DNA from: Acidobacteriaceae bacterium KBS 83
GTDB taxonomy: Bacteria > Acidobacteriota > Terriglobia > Terriglobales > Acidobacteriaceae
NCBI GenBank assembly: GCA_000381585.1
Contig: KB906736.1
Location: 156,534-220,533 of the forward strand
Length of the DNA: 64,000 bases
Direction: 5' to 3'
The position numbers were made by a program, and so were the translations under genes. A model generated the notes under the pieces. The model did not search any database. It saw nothing but the letters and a program-made list of their open reading frames with translations, and was not told the origin of the DNA. Positions 51,389 through 59,584 of the stretch are shown piece by piece; position 1 is the first letter of the stretch; each line of letters begins with the position of its first letter.

Positions 51389-53794
51389 TTGCATCTCTTG
51401 AGACCGCTGCGCGCTGCCTTCATCGCTCTTCTTCTCTCTGCACCGCTTCATGCGCAACCCGGCACCAGCACGGCTTGGCGCGACGGCATCTTTCACGTGA
51501 ATGTGGCGCACGTCGTAAGCGAGTCAGACATTGTTCTCGGCCGCCCCAACACAGACCCAACCGAAGCCCTGCCGCTCGGCAATGGCCGTCTCGGCGCAGC
51601 CGTCTGGTCCGCGAATGGCATGACCATCCAGCTCAACCGCGCCGACACTCTCCCACACCGCCTGTCACCAGGTCAGATCATCATCCCGGGCCTCGCGAAG
51701 CTCACCTCGGCTAGCGACTACCAGGGCCGCCTCGATCTTTACAATGGCTCATTTGTCGAGCACGGTGGCGGCATCTCTGCAACCGTTTATCTCCAGCCGA
51801 AATCCGACACCCTTATCATCGATGTCACGGGCGCCGATCCCGCCCAACCGCAGACGGCAACGCTCCAGCTCTGGGAGCCCCGCGCTCCGAAGACCATCGC
51901 ACAAAAATCCGTCGGCATCCTTGCGGAAACCTGGATCGACAACCAGGATCCCGGCGCCTCCGGTCAGCGCTTTGGTTCGCTCGCCGCTATGACTGCGGAA
52001 GGTCGCGATGTAACCGCCACTATGGCAAACACCAGGACGGTCACCGTCACGTTCAAACCCAAAGCCGACGGCTCCTTCCGCCTCTTGGTGGCCGCGCCCC
52101 ACTATGCCGGCTCGACTTCTGCCGAGGCAACCGCCGCCCCGGCTCTAGCTGACCGCAACCCCACCGTACATATCGACTGGTGGCACGCCTTCTGGCAGAG
52201 CGCCGGTCTCATCCAGGCCTTCTCGCCCGACGGCGAAGGCCAATACATGACGAACCTGCGCAACATCTACCTCTTCAGCGCAGCCGCCGAAAATGGGGAC
52301 CGCTTCCCCGGTTCGCAGGCCGGGGTCGCCGATCTCTTCTCCGCCGCGCGCGACGACCACCGCTGGGACCCCGCTGCCTACTGGCACTGGAACCTGCGCA
52401 TGCAGGTCGCCGCCAATCTCTCTGCCGGCCTTCCCCAGCTCAACCTGCCCTACTTTCGCCTGTATCGCGAGAACCTCTCCGCCATTCAGCGGTGGACCCG
52501 CGAACGCATGAACGGCCGCCCCGGCGCCTGTGTGCCGGAGACAATGCGCTTCAACGGCAAAGGCGTCGAGTATGAGTCTTGGACTCAGCCCACCGGCAAG
52601 CCCAGTGGCCTCAATTGCGACGCAAACTCTACTCCCTACTACAACGCCCGCACCCTCTCTACCGGCGCCGAAGTCTCCCTCTGGATCTGGCAGCAATACC
52701 TCGTCGCTGGCGACCGCGCTTTCCTTGCACAGAACTTCCCCGTTATGACCGCCTCGGCACGCTTTCTTCTCGCCTACGAGAAGCCCGGCCCCGACGGCCT
52801 CCATCACACCTCGCCGTCGAACGCGCATGAGACGCAATGGGATGTCATCGATCCCACCACCGACCTCGTCGCGCGCGAAGCTCTTTACAACACGACCATC
52901 CATGCCGCCAAAGCACTGGGCGTTGAGTCCGCGCTACAACAGCAACTCAGAGCCGCTCTCACCAAAATCCCGAGCCTGCCCCGGACACAAGCCAGCGGCA
53001 GACTCGCGCTTCTTCCCACCGATGCGGACCACGATGGCCACGACGTCATCGCTAACTCGTATCAGCCCGATGCACAGATCCATAACTCCGAGAACGTCGG
53101 CTTGGAGCCGGTCTGGCCCTACGCCACCATCGGCGATACATCGCCCCTCTTCGCTCTTGCACAGCGCACCTATCAATTGCGGCCAAACAAGGAAGTCGCC
53201 GACTGGAGCTTCGATCCCATCCAGGCCGCACGTCTGCACCTCGGCAGCGAAGTTGCCGATTCACTCCGCAAGATCACTGAAACCAGCCAGCACTTCATCA
53301 ACGGCTTTGCACATCTCGGCGCAACCGATCAGGACAGCGAGTTTTACGTCGAGCAGACCGGCGTTGTCGCCGCCGCGCTCGCCGAATCGCTCGTCCAGGA
53401 TTACGGCGGTACCCTCCGCATCGCGCCCGCCATCCCGCCCGGCTGGAATTTCTACGGTAGCGTCTTCGTCCACGGCAGAACCAGGGTCGACGTGCAGGTC
53501 CGCAACGGCGCAGTCAGCACCGTCGGCCTCGAAGTTCACCAGGCGCAATCCATCCGCTTGCGCAACCCCTGGCCGGGATCCTCTCTCCGTGTGAGGGATG
53601 CTCAATCCGGACGCGAGATCTCCATCACATCGCCAGCCAATTCTGCGGATATTGTCTTCGCCGCAGCCGCCGGCCACTGCTATCTCATCGAACGCACTGG
53701 TCAGCCACCTCTTCCCTTCGCTGCAATCGACGGCAAGTCTGCCACTCGCTATCGCCGTCTGAACTCCGTACAAATCGGCCTGCCGGAAAACTAA
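51389..53794 (+). CDS. Secreted glycoside hydrolase, DUF5703/GH95-like
   Basis: About 801 residues if it starts at the TTG at 51389, four bases after GGGGGAA, directly before a signal peptide (LLRPLRAAFIALLLSAPLHAQ). An ATG at 51296 gives 31 more residues ahead of the signal and seems unlikely. N-terminal beta domain with EALPLGNGRLGAAVW and LNRADTLPHR, then GRLDLYNGSFVEHGGG, the DUF5703-type core; a large alpha-helical toroid (AGVADLFSAARDD, WHWNLRMQVAANLS, GACVPETMRFNG, GLEPVWPYATIG) as in GH95-like hydrolases; and a C-terminal beta region. Likely acts on plant or microbial polysaccharide side chains (GH95 members are alpha-fucosidases or galactosidases), inferred. Confidence 0.85.
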   Translation: MHLLRPLRAAFIALLLSAPLHAQPGTSTAWRDGIFHVNVAHVVSESDIVLGRPNTDPTEALPLGNGRLGAAVWSANGMTIQLNRADTLPHRLSPGQIIIPGLAKLTSASDYQGRLDLYNGSFVEHGGGISATVYLQPKSDTLIIDVTGADPAQPQTATLQLWEPRAPKTIAQKSVGILAETWIDNQDPGASGQRFGSLAAMTAEGRDVTATMANTRTVTVTFKPKADGSFRLLVAAPHYAGSTSAEATAAPALADRNPTVHIDWWHAFWQSAGLIQAFSPDGEGQYMTNLRNIYLFSAAAENGDRFPGSQAGVADLFSAARDDHRWDPAAYWHWNLRMQVAANLSAGLPQLNLPYFRLYRENLSAIQRWTRERMNGRPGACVPETMRFNGKGVEYESWTQPTGKPSGLNCDANSTPYYNARTLSTGAEVSLWIWQQYLVAGDRAFLAQNFPVMTASARFLLAYEKPGPDGLHHTSPSNAHETQWDVIDPTTDLVAREALYNTTIHAAKALGVESALQQQLRAALTKIPSLPRTQASGRLALLPTDADHDGHDVIANSYQPDAQIHNSENVGLEPVWPYATIGDTSPLFALAQRTYQLRPNKEVADWSFDPIQAARLHLGSEVADSLRKITETSQHFINGFAHLGATDQDSEFYVEQTGVVAAALAESLVQDYGGTLRIAPAIPPGWNFYGSVFVHGRTRVDVQVRNGAVSTVGLEVHQAQSIRLRNPWPGSSLRVRDAQSGREISITSPANSADIVFAAAAGHCYLIERTGQPPLPFAAIDGKSATRYRRLNSVQIGLPEN

Positions 53795-53837
53795 AGCAGC
53801 CATCACGAGCGCGTCACTAGGCGTTACCATTTCGCCC

Positions 53838-54260
53838 ATGGACAATACCCGCCGCACACTCTGCTTCTCGCTTCCCGCTCTCGCCGTCACCGCCTTCGCC
53901 GCGGACAATGCCGGAGCCTCCATTCCTTCGTTCGCCAAGCCCTTCGATACCCTGCCAGTCCATCAGAACGGCGCCAACATCTCCCGCGCTATCCTCGACG
54001 GCACCACGCACTCGAACGATCACCTCGAAGTCCACGAGACCACGCTCGCTCCCGGCAGTTCCCCGCACCCGCCTCATCAGCACACGCACGAAGAGCTCTT
54101 CCTCATGATGAAGGGCACGCTCGCCGTCACCATCGCCGGCAAGACCACTGAGATCGGTCCGGGCTCCGCCGCCTTCGTCCACTCCGGCGAACTCCACGGC
54201 GTCCGCAATCCCGGCGCCACGCCCGCGCAATACTTCGTCGTCGCCATCGGCAGCCAATAG
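53838..54260 (+). CDS. Exported cupin-domain protein
   Basis: 140 residues with a signal-like start (LCFSLPALAVTAFAADN). The cupin motif 1 is complete: PPHQHTHEELFLMMKG (about 78-93), with two His and a Glu for a metal, and motif 2 includes PGSAAFVHSGELHGVRN with a third His. It lies 43 bp after the hydrolase gene, in the same direction. The partner substrate is unknown; small exported cupins act as isomerases, decarboxylases or binding proteins. Confidence 0.85.
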   Translation: MDNTRRTLCFSLPALAVTAFAADNAGASIPSFAKPFDTLPVHQNGANISRAILDGTTHSNDHLEVHETTLAPGSSPHPPHQHTHEELFLMMKGTLAVTIAGKTTEIGPGSAAFVHSGELHGVRNPGATPAQYFVVAIGSQ

Positions 54261-54518
54261 CGCCGCCAACAAAGGATTCACCAGCAAATTCGGGTAACTC
54301 GCAGCGCCGCGGGTGCTGAGTGCGGGGACAGTTTCCATAGAAAGCCGAGTCAGCCACGAAACCACACGCGAGCGACCAAGGGAAGCGAACCAGGCAACAC
54401 GCACCGCAGGCGCCTTCGCCCGGGACGCGAGTCCCTTTGCCCGGACGGCAAATCCATGCTAGCGTTCCCTCACAGCACACTCATCCTGAACATCTTTGTT
54501 TCTTTTCTGAGGACCCGA

Positions 54519-56465
54519 ATGCACTCTTCGTCCCGCTGCCTCATTCTGGCGGCCGCTCTGCTCGCCATCTCTGCTCCCGCCATCGCACAGAACACTGCAT
54601 ACCCCAGCGAGACACCCGCGCACTTCAAGCCCACCATTACCGGCTTCGAGTATCAGCGCCGCGACGTCATGATCCCCATGCGCGACGGCGTCAAGCTGCA
54701 CACCGTCATCCTTGTCCCGATCGGTGCCAGGAACGCGCCCATTCTCCTCACTCGCACACCGTATGACGCTACCGAGCTCACGTCGCATTCGCAAAGCTCG
54801 CACCTCGGTCCAATCCTTCAGGGCTATGACAACGCAGTCGATGTCATCGTCGATGGCGGCTACATCCGGGTCGTTCAGGACATCCGCGGCAAGTACGGCT
54901 CCGAAGGCGACTACATCATGAATCGCCCCCTCCACGGCCCTCAGAATCCCACTCCCATCGACGAGTCCACTGACACCTACGACACCATCGACTGGCTCGT
55001 CAGAAACGTCCCCGAATCTAATGGCAAGGTCGGCATCCTCGGCATCTCCTACGACGGCTTCCTGCCGCTCATGGCGCTCGTTCATCCGCACCCCGCGCTC
55101 AAAGTAGCAGTGCCGATGAATCCTATGGTCGACGGCTGGATGGGCGACGACTGGTTCCACAACGGCGCCTTCCGCCAGCAGAACATCACGTACATCTACG
55201 ACCAATCCGCTACCCGCTCCAACACCATCACCTGGTGGACAAGCAACTACGATGATTACGATATGTGGATGCGCGCCGGCTCTGCCGGCGAGCTCGCCAA
55301 ACAACGCGGCATGGAGCAGCTGGGCTTCTGGAATAAGGTCGCCGCGCACCACGCGTACGACGCTTTCTGGAGCGACCAGGCGCTCGACAAGATCCTGGCC
55401 AAAGAGCCGCTCATCGTCCCCACGCTGCTCGTCCATTCGCTCTGGGACCAGGAGGACATCTATGGCGCCATCTCCGTATGGAAGGCCGTCAAGCCCAAAG
55501 ACACCGCCAACGACAAGCTCTTCCTCGTGATGGGTCCCTGGCACCACGGTCAGGAGATCGAAGACGCCAGCACCCTCGGCGAGCTTCACTTCGGTCAGGA
55601 CACTGGCCTCTACTTCCGCCAGCACGTCCTGGCGCCCTTCCTCGCCCACTATCTCAAGGACGAGACGCCGCAGATCCCCACCGTCACCGCATTCGAGACC
55701 GGCGTCAACAAGTGGGAGCAGCTTCCGTCATGGCCGGCTGGTTGCGCTGAGGGCTGCTCCGTGCAGCCCACGCCTCTCTACCTCGAGCCGAAGCTCGCGC
55801 TTTCCTTCGAGAAACCAAACACAGACACCCCCTCCGGCAGTAATGCCTACACCAGCTACATCTCCGACCCTGCCAAGCCTGTCCCCTTCCGCAAGCGGCC
55901 TATCCAGCCCATGGGTTACTCCGGAGAGCTCACCTGGTCGTTCTGGCTGGTCGATGATCAGCGGGAAGCCTCTGGCCGCCCTGACGTTCTCTCATTCGTA
56001 ACCGGACCGCTTACCCATCCCGTCCAGATCAGCGGACAACCCGTAGCGAATCTCGTGGCTTCCACCACCGGCACTGACTCCGATTGGGTCGTGAAGCTCA
56101 TCGACGTCTACCCCGACGAGGTAGCTGAGTACCCGCACCTGGGCGGCTTTCAGCTCATGGTCTCTGCAGACATACTGCGGGGGCGCTATCGCGAGGGCTT
56201 CACTGCCGGCAAACCCATTCAGCCAAACACGCCCTTGCTCTACAAGTTCGATCTGCCCACAGCCAACCACGTCTTTCTGCCCGGTCACAGAATCATGGTG
56301 CAGGTACAATCCGCGTGGTTTCCGCTCTACGATCGCAACCCGCAGACCTTTGTACCCAACATCATGTTCGCCAAACCCGGCGATTACCAGAAAGCCGAGC
56401 AGCGCATCTACCACACACCGGACAACGCCAGTTATATCGAGCTACCGCTCGTGAAGGAGAAGTAG
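54519..56465 (+). CDS. CocE/NonD-type (S15) exported hydrolase
   Basis: 648 residues from the ATG at 54519, which follows GAGGA; a frame from 54456 has no such site. A signal peptide (1-24) precedes an alpha/beta-hydrolase core with the nucleophile Ser177 in GILGISYDGFLPL, an Asp in LVHSLWDQED, a His in MGPWHHGQ, and a C-terminal jelly-roll domain (about 430-640). This is the X-Pro dipeptidyl-peptidase/cocaine-esterase/alpha-amino-acid ester hydrolase family. It is most likely a periplasmic acyl- or peptide-hydrolase; the exact activity cannot be fixed from the sequence. Confidence 0.9.
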   Translation: MHSSSRCLILAAALLAISAPAIAQNTAYPSETPAHFKPTITGFEYQRRDVMIPMRDGVKLHTVILVPIGARNAPILLTRTPYDATELTSHSQSSHLGPILQGYDNAVDVIVDGGYIRVVQDIRGKYGSEGDYIMNRPLHGPQNPTPIDESTDTYDTIDWLVRNVPESNGKVGILGISYDGFLPLMALVHPHPALKVAVPMNPMVDGWMGDDWFHNGAFRQQNITYIYDQSATRSNTITWWTSNYDDYDMWMRAGSAGELAKQRGMEQLGFWNKVAAHHAYDAFWSDQALDKILAKEPLIVPTLLVHSLWDQEDIYGAISVWKAVKPKDTANDKLFLVMGPWHHGQEIEDASTLGELHFGQDTGLYFRQHVLAPFLAHYLKDETPQIPTVTAFETGVNKWEQLPSWPAGCAEGCSVQPTPLYLEPKLALSFEKPNTDTPSGSNAYTSYISDPAKPVPFRKRPIQPMGYSGELTWSFWLVDDQREASGRPDVLSFVTGPLTHPVQISGQPVANLVASTTGTDSDWVVKLIDVYPDEVAEYPHLGGFQLMVSADILRGRYREGFTAGKPIQPNTPLLYKFDLPTANHVFLPGHRIMVQVQSAWFPLYDRNPQTFVPNIMFAKPGDYQKAEQRIYHTPDNASYIELPLVKEK

Positions 56466-56518
56466 GGCGCCTCATGGGAAGCGGACGAATTTGACCGCAA
56501 AATTAAGGACTGCAGCAT

Positions 56519-57394
56519 TCAAGCCCTGTCGGCGTCCGGGTTCGAATCTATGTACTTGATAAGCAGGACTTCGTTCCCGATCTCGCTGTAGATCAGCTCA
56601 TCCACCGTGCCTGAGGCCATGAGAAGACCAAAGCCGCCGGCACGCATTCCTACTTTCTCGCGTTGCTCGATTTGCGCCAGTGGATCGACCTCTTTGTTGT
56701 CCAGGGGTGCGTGGAGAACCGACTCGCGCCGGAAGCCCGCGCCAGGGTCTTGTATGTAAAACACACACGTCCTTGCCGTGCGCACCGCGGTGACCTCAAC
56801 CATCTGGTCAGGATTGAATGCCGCTCCGTGCTCCATTGCGTTCAGCAGAATCTCTCGAAGCGCCTGCAACATGTCCCCTCGCGCGTCTTCAGGCAGCTGA
56901 ACGCTGAGCTCTTTCGCAAACGTCATGAGGCGTTCGGCGTTGATCAGGCGGCAATTGACCCGAACCGACACCCAGCCGGGTTTGGCGGATAGGACCTGGA
57001 TATCGTCCCGCCACTGGCTGTCCGATGCCGCGCTGGCAGCCAGGTAGGCGATCTCGTTGATATCAAACGGAGGGGTGCAGCATGCAAACACCCGGGCTCG
57101 CAATGCCGCGATGACATCATCCGGTGTACTTTGACGGGCAAGCACAATGCACTTTAATCCAGGCCGAATGGCACGCAACTCCGTCAGCAACGCCAGGTCC
57201 TCGGCCAATTCGCTATCGCAGCTCGTGATCACCACGCCGAAGGACCGCATCTGCATTCGCAGGAGGGCGTCGGCATGCCCTGCTGCGTATTCCACCGGCA
57301 ATTCTTGAGCCGTGAGTTTAGCGCCAATCTCGCGGCTCAGCGGCTCAGCTCCCATGGTGAGCAGCTGATCCCCAATGATGAGTATCCGGCTCAT
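56519..57394 (-). CDS. Degenerate receiver fused to a HATPase (anti-sigma-type) domain
   Basis: 291 residues. Residues 1-125 fold like a receiver (RILIIGDQLL, CIVLARQSTPDDVIAALRARVFACCTPPFD) but the phosphoacceptor Asp is missing (ITSCDS in place of the Asp strand) and the conserved Lys is Pro in TPPFD, so it is a pseudo-receiver. Residues about 140-285 are a histidine-kinase-like ATPase of the RsbW/SpoIIAB type (ALREILLNAMEHGAAF, DPGAGF, GFGLLMASGTVDEL), with no HisKA helix. It probably binds a partner as an anti-sigma or serine kinase. Neighbours give no clear partner. Confidence 0.8.
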   Translation of the reverse strand: MSRILIIGDQLLTMGAEPLSREIGAKLTAQELPVEYAAGHADALLRMQMRSFGVVITSCDSELAEDLALLTELRAIRPGLKCIVLARQSTPDDVIAALRARVFACCTPPFDINEIAYLAASAASDSQWRDDIQVLSAKPGWVSVRVNCRLINAERLMTFAKELSVQLPEDARGDMLQALREILLNAMEHGAAFNPDQMVEVTAVRTARTCVFYIQDPGAGFRRESVLHAPLDNKEVDPLAQIEQREKVGMRAGGFGLLMASGTVDELIYSEIGNEVLLIKYIDSNPDADRA

Positions 57395-57424
57395 ACTGTG
57401 CTCCTGAAGGGTGGTTCGTCAGAA

Positions 57425-57706
57425 CTAAATATGCCTCATCGCTCTGCTCTTCTCGATTCCGTGCAAAAAAGTGAGCGAAAGATACGCGCCAATCCATGAT
57501 CCGCCGGCGGCGAAACCCACGTAAACCCAATTCCTTGTATAGCTGATAACCGCAAATGCGGACAGCAGATACCAGACGCTGCTCCACGTTGCTGCTGGCA
57601 CACGCCTGCGCGCAGAAACGGCTGCATTGAATAAGACATACACCGCATCTGTTACTGCGGTGGAAATGGAAACGCCCACTGCCAGCCATGGATCTATATG
57701 TGTCAC
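57425..57706 (-). CDS. Small conserved membrane protein
   Basis: 93 residues from the GTG at 57706, seven bases after AGGAG. Three predicted helices: LAVGVSISTAVTDAVYVLF, SSVWYLLSAFAVISY and WVYVGFAAGGSWIGAYLSL. The pattern DAVYVLFNAAVSARRRVPAATWSSVWYLLSAFAVISY is recognisable as a small conserved protein of unknown function found in many bacteria. It sits between the pseudo-receiver gene and the TIM-barrel gene, all on the minus strand. Confidence 0.75.
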   Translation of the reverse strand: MTHIDPWLAVGVSISTAVTDAVYVLFNAAVSARRRVPAATWSSVWYLLSAFAVISYTRNWVYVGFAAGGSWIGAYLSLTFLHGIEKSRAMRHI

Positions 57707-57801
57707 GTTCGATCTCCTGTGCCACCTTTGGTTCCGCACGGGACGGCCATTGGCGGTTTCGCGAGTTCCACAACTCTGGTAGCCGCGGATGGCCTGCCTT
57801 A

Positions 57802-58722
57802 TTAGAGGATTTTGACTGCCGCCTGCTGCAGCTCTGCTTTAGCATCGCCGACGGGCAGGAATTCCATCGCGAGCCAGCCGTCATATCCCTCTTTGCGAAG
57901 CGCTGCATATACGTCGGGATATCTGATTTCTCCAGTAAGGGGTGTACACCTCCCCGGAACGTTCGCTACGTGAACCAGCCCCAGAAGGTCCATGTTTCCC
58001 TTCAGTGGTGAAAGTAAAGAGCTGGTAACATCTCGCAGACCGTCACCCCTGGCCTCGTGATAGAAGTCATAGAGCACCTGCACGCTCGACAGGTTCACCG
58101 CGCGCGCTATGTCAAAGGCTTCCGCGACGTGCGTTAGATAAATGGACGGATTCTCCAGGGCATCGATCGGCTCGATCAGAAGATCAAACCCGCGTTTCGC
58201 CGCTATCTCGCCCGCGTGCTGCAGGTTCGCCACGCACACGGCATGCTGCTTCTCACGCGGCATTGCGTTGTCACGCTTCCCCGAGAGCAGAATGATCCGC
58301 CGGCAGCCCATCCGCTCCGCCTCAGGCATGCGCGCCGTTAGCTCTTCGCCAAGCCGCTCCCCCGCATTCGCCTCGGCAAAGCCCGTGTCAATGCCGGACA
58401 TCGCATCGCACACGATCCCTAATTGCTTCATCCGCGCGCGGATGCGCGTCACATCTGCGTCGGACCACTTCTTGTCCTCATTGACCAGCTCGAAGCCGTT
58501 ATAGCCCGCGCTGGCCACCAGGTCGATAGCCTGCTCCGCTGTGTACTTCGGCCGCAGCGTCCACAGCATGACAGAAAGCTTGAACGGTGCCGCCGCCTTC
58601 TCCGGCATTGTCCAACCAGCGCGCGAGCCGACGGCAACTCCCGCCAGCCCGGCAGCCGCCCACCGCGCGAAGCGCCGCCGTGTTATCGGAGCAACGCAAC
58701 CCATTGCACGCCTCCGCATCAA
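57802..58722 (-). CDS. Tat-exported TIM-barrel sugar isomerase/epimerase-like protein
   Basis: 306 residues. The twin-arginine signal TRRRFARWAAAGLAG (about 14-28) marks Tat export. The rest is an AP-endonuclease-2/xylose-isomerase-like TIM barrel: LSVMLWTLRPKYTAEQAIDLVASAGYNGFELV, IILLSGKRDN, LLIEPIDALENPSIYL, LYDFYHEARGDG, VHVANVPGRCTPLTGEI, and GYDGWLAMEF. It resembles hydroxypyruvate isomerase-like proteins. It probably works on a sugar in the periplasm; the substrate is unknown. Confidence 0.85.
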   Translation of the reverse strand: MMRRRAMGCVAPITRRRFARWAAAGLAGVAVGSRAGWTMPEKAAAPFKLSVMLWTLRPKYTAEQAIDLVASAGYNGFELVNEDKKWSDADVTRIRARMKQLGIVCDAMSGIDTGFAEANAGERLGEELTARMPEAERMGCRRIILLSGKRDNAMPREKQHAVCVANLQHAGEIAAKRGFDLLIEPIDALENPSIYLTHVAEAFDIARAVNLSSVQVLYDFYHEARGDGLRDVTSSLLSPLKGNMDLLGLVHVANVPGRCTPLTGEIRYPDVYAALRKEGYDGWLAMEFLPVGDAKAELQQAAVKIL

Positions 58723-58827
58723 TTGTCACACTCGTAGGATCAGTGATCCCCGACCGGGAGTGCCGGAATCCGGACCGGAGACCACGCGAAGAGCGCTCCA
58801 GCTCTAGTGCTACCGCTGAAGCTGCTC

Positions 58828-59364
58828 CTACTCCGCCACTACTGGCACCGACACATCCGTCGTCTCCCACCGTATATGCAGAGAGCTGGTCTTTCCCTGG
58901 AAAGGCTCGAGCTTAATCGACATCACCTCTTGCGGTGATGACAGCGTCTCCTTCTTCATGTCCACGCGTGCCAGGTCCCGGTCCTCGTGATACTCGGTCC
59001 CCCACTGCCCGGTCTGCTTGTTGATAATCAGCTTCCAGTCATCCGCAGACGGCAGCGTGTAGAGTGTGTAGGTTCCTGCCGGCACCGACGCCGTTCCAAT
59101 CTTCAGATTTGTGTCCGTCTTTAGCGTCGTCGCCGGATTCGCGCCCGTCCGCCACACCTTGCCATACGGCACCACAACGCCAAAAATCTTCCGCCCACGC
59201 ATGGAAGGAGCGCTGTAGTGGATTGAAATCGTCTTGCCATTCACCGTCTGCGAAGTATCCTCCGGTGGGCTCAACACCGGCTTCTTGTTTTGGGCTTGAA
59301 CGCCAATCAACGCCATCAAGCCGATGCACGTCGCACAACTCATTCGCAGCAATGTTGTTTTCAT
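58828..59364 (-). CDS. DUF2911 family exported protein
   Basis: 178 residues with a signal peptide (about 1-25, ending VQAQ). The segment ISIHYSAPSMRGRKIFGVVVPYGKVWRTGANPAT is the characteristic start of DUF2911; the WKLIINKQTGQWGTEYHEDRDLARV segment follows. The family is common in Acidobacteria and Bacteroidetes, forms a beta-sandwich, and has no assigned function. Confidence 0.92.
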   Translation of the reverse strand: MKTTLLRMSCATCIGLMALIGVQAQNKKPVLSPPEDTSQTVNGKTISIHYSAPSMRGRKIFGVVVPYGKVWRTGANPATTLKTDTNLKIGTASVPAGTYTLYTLPSADDWKLIINKQTGQWGTEYHEDRDLARVDMKKETLSSPQEVMSIKLEPFQGKTSSLHIRWETTDVSVPVVAE

Positions 59365-59584
59365 CGATGGTTCTCCAGGTGAAAGAATCGCGGGACGATG
59401 TTATCGCACTTTCTCAAACGCAGACTTTGATCGGATGTGAGCATTACAAAAACCGCCCGATTGACTAGGGCTCCAGCAGCTCCAATACAAGGCCGCAAGC
59501 CCTGGCGGAGCGTCGAGGCAGCGGTAAATTCCCCGCTATTGGGGCCCGAATTCCAGCAGGCGAGTCTATTCCTCGTGACCCCTC

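Noticed and set aside
54422..54438. Hairpin GGGAC-GCGA-GTCCC followed by TTT after the cupin gene
   Set aside because: A five-base stem 160 bp past the stop codon is too weak and too distant to be called a terminator.
54459..55649. Long minus-strand open frame (396 codons) opposite the S15 hydrolase gene
   Set aside because: It is antisense to a gene with a clear catalytic motif and has repetitive Val/Asp/Gly composition typical of the complement of GC-rich coding DNA, with no family resemblance.
56535..56550. GGTTCGAATC string, as in tRNA T-arms
   Set aside because: It lies inside the coding end of the HATPase gene and there is no matching acceptor or anticodon stem around it.
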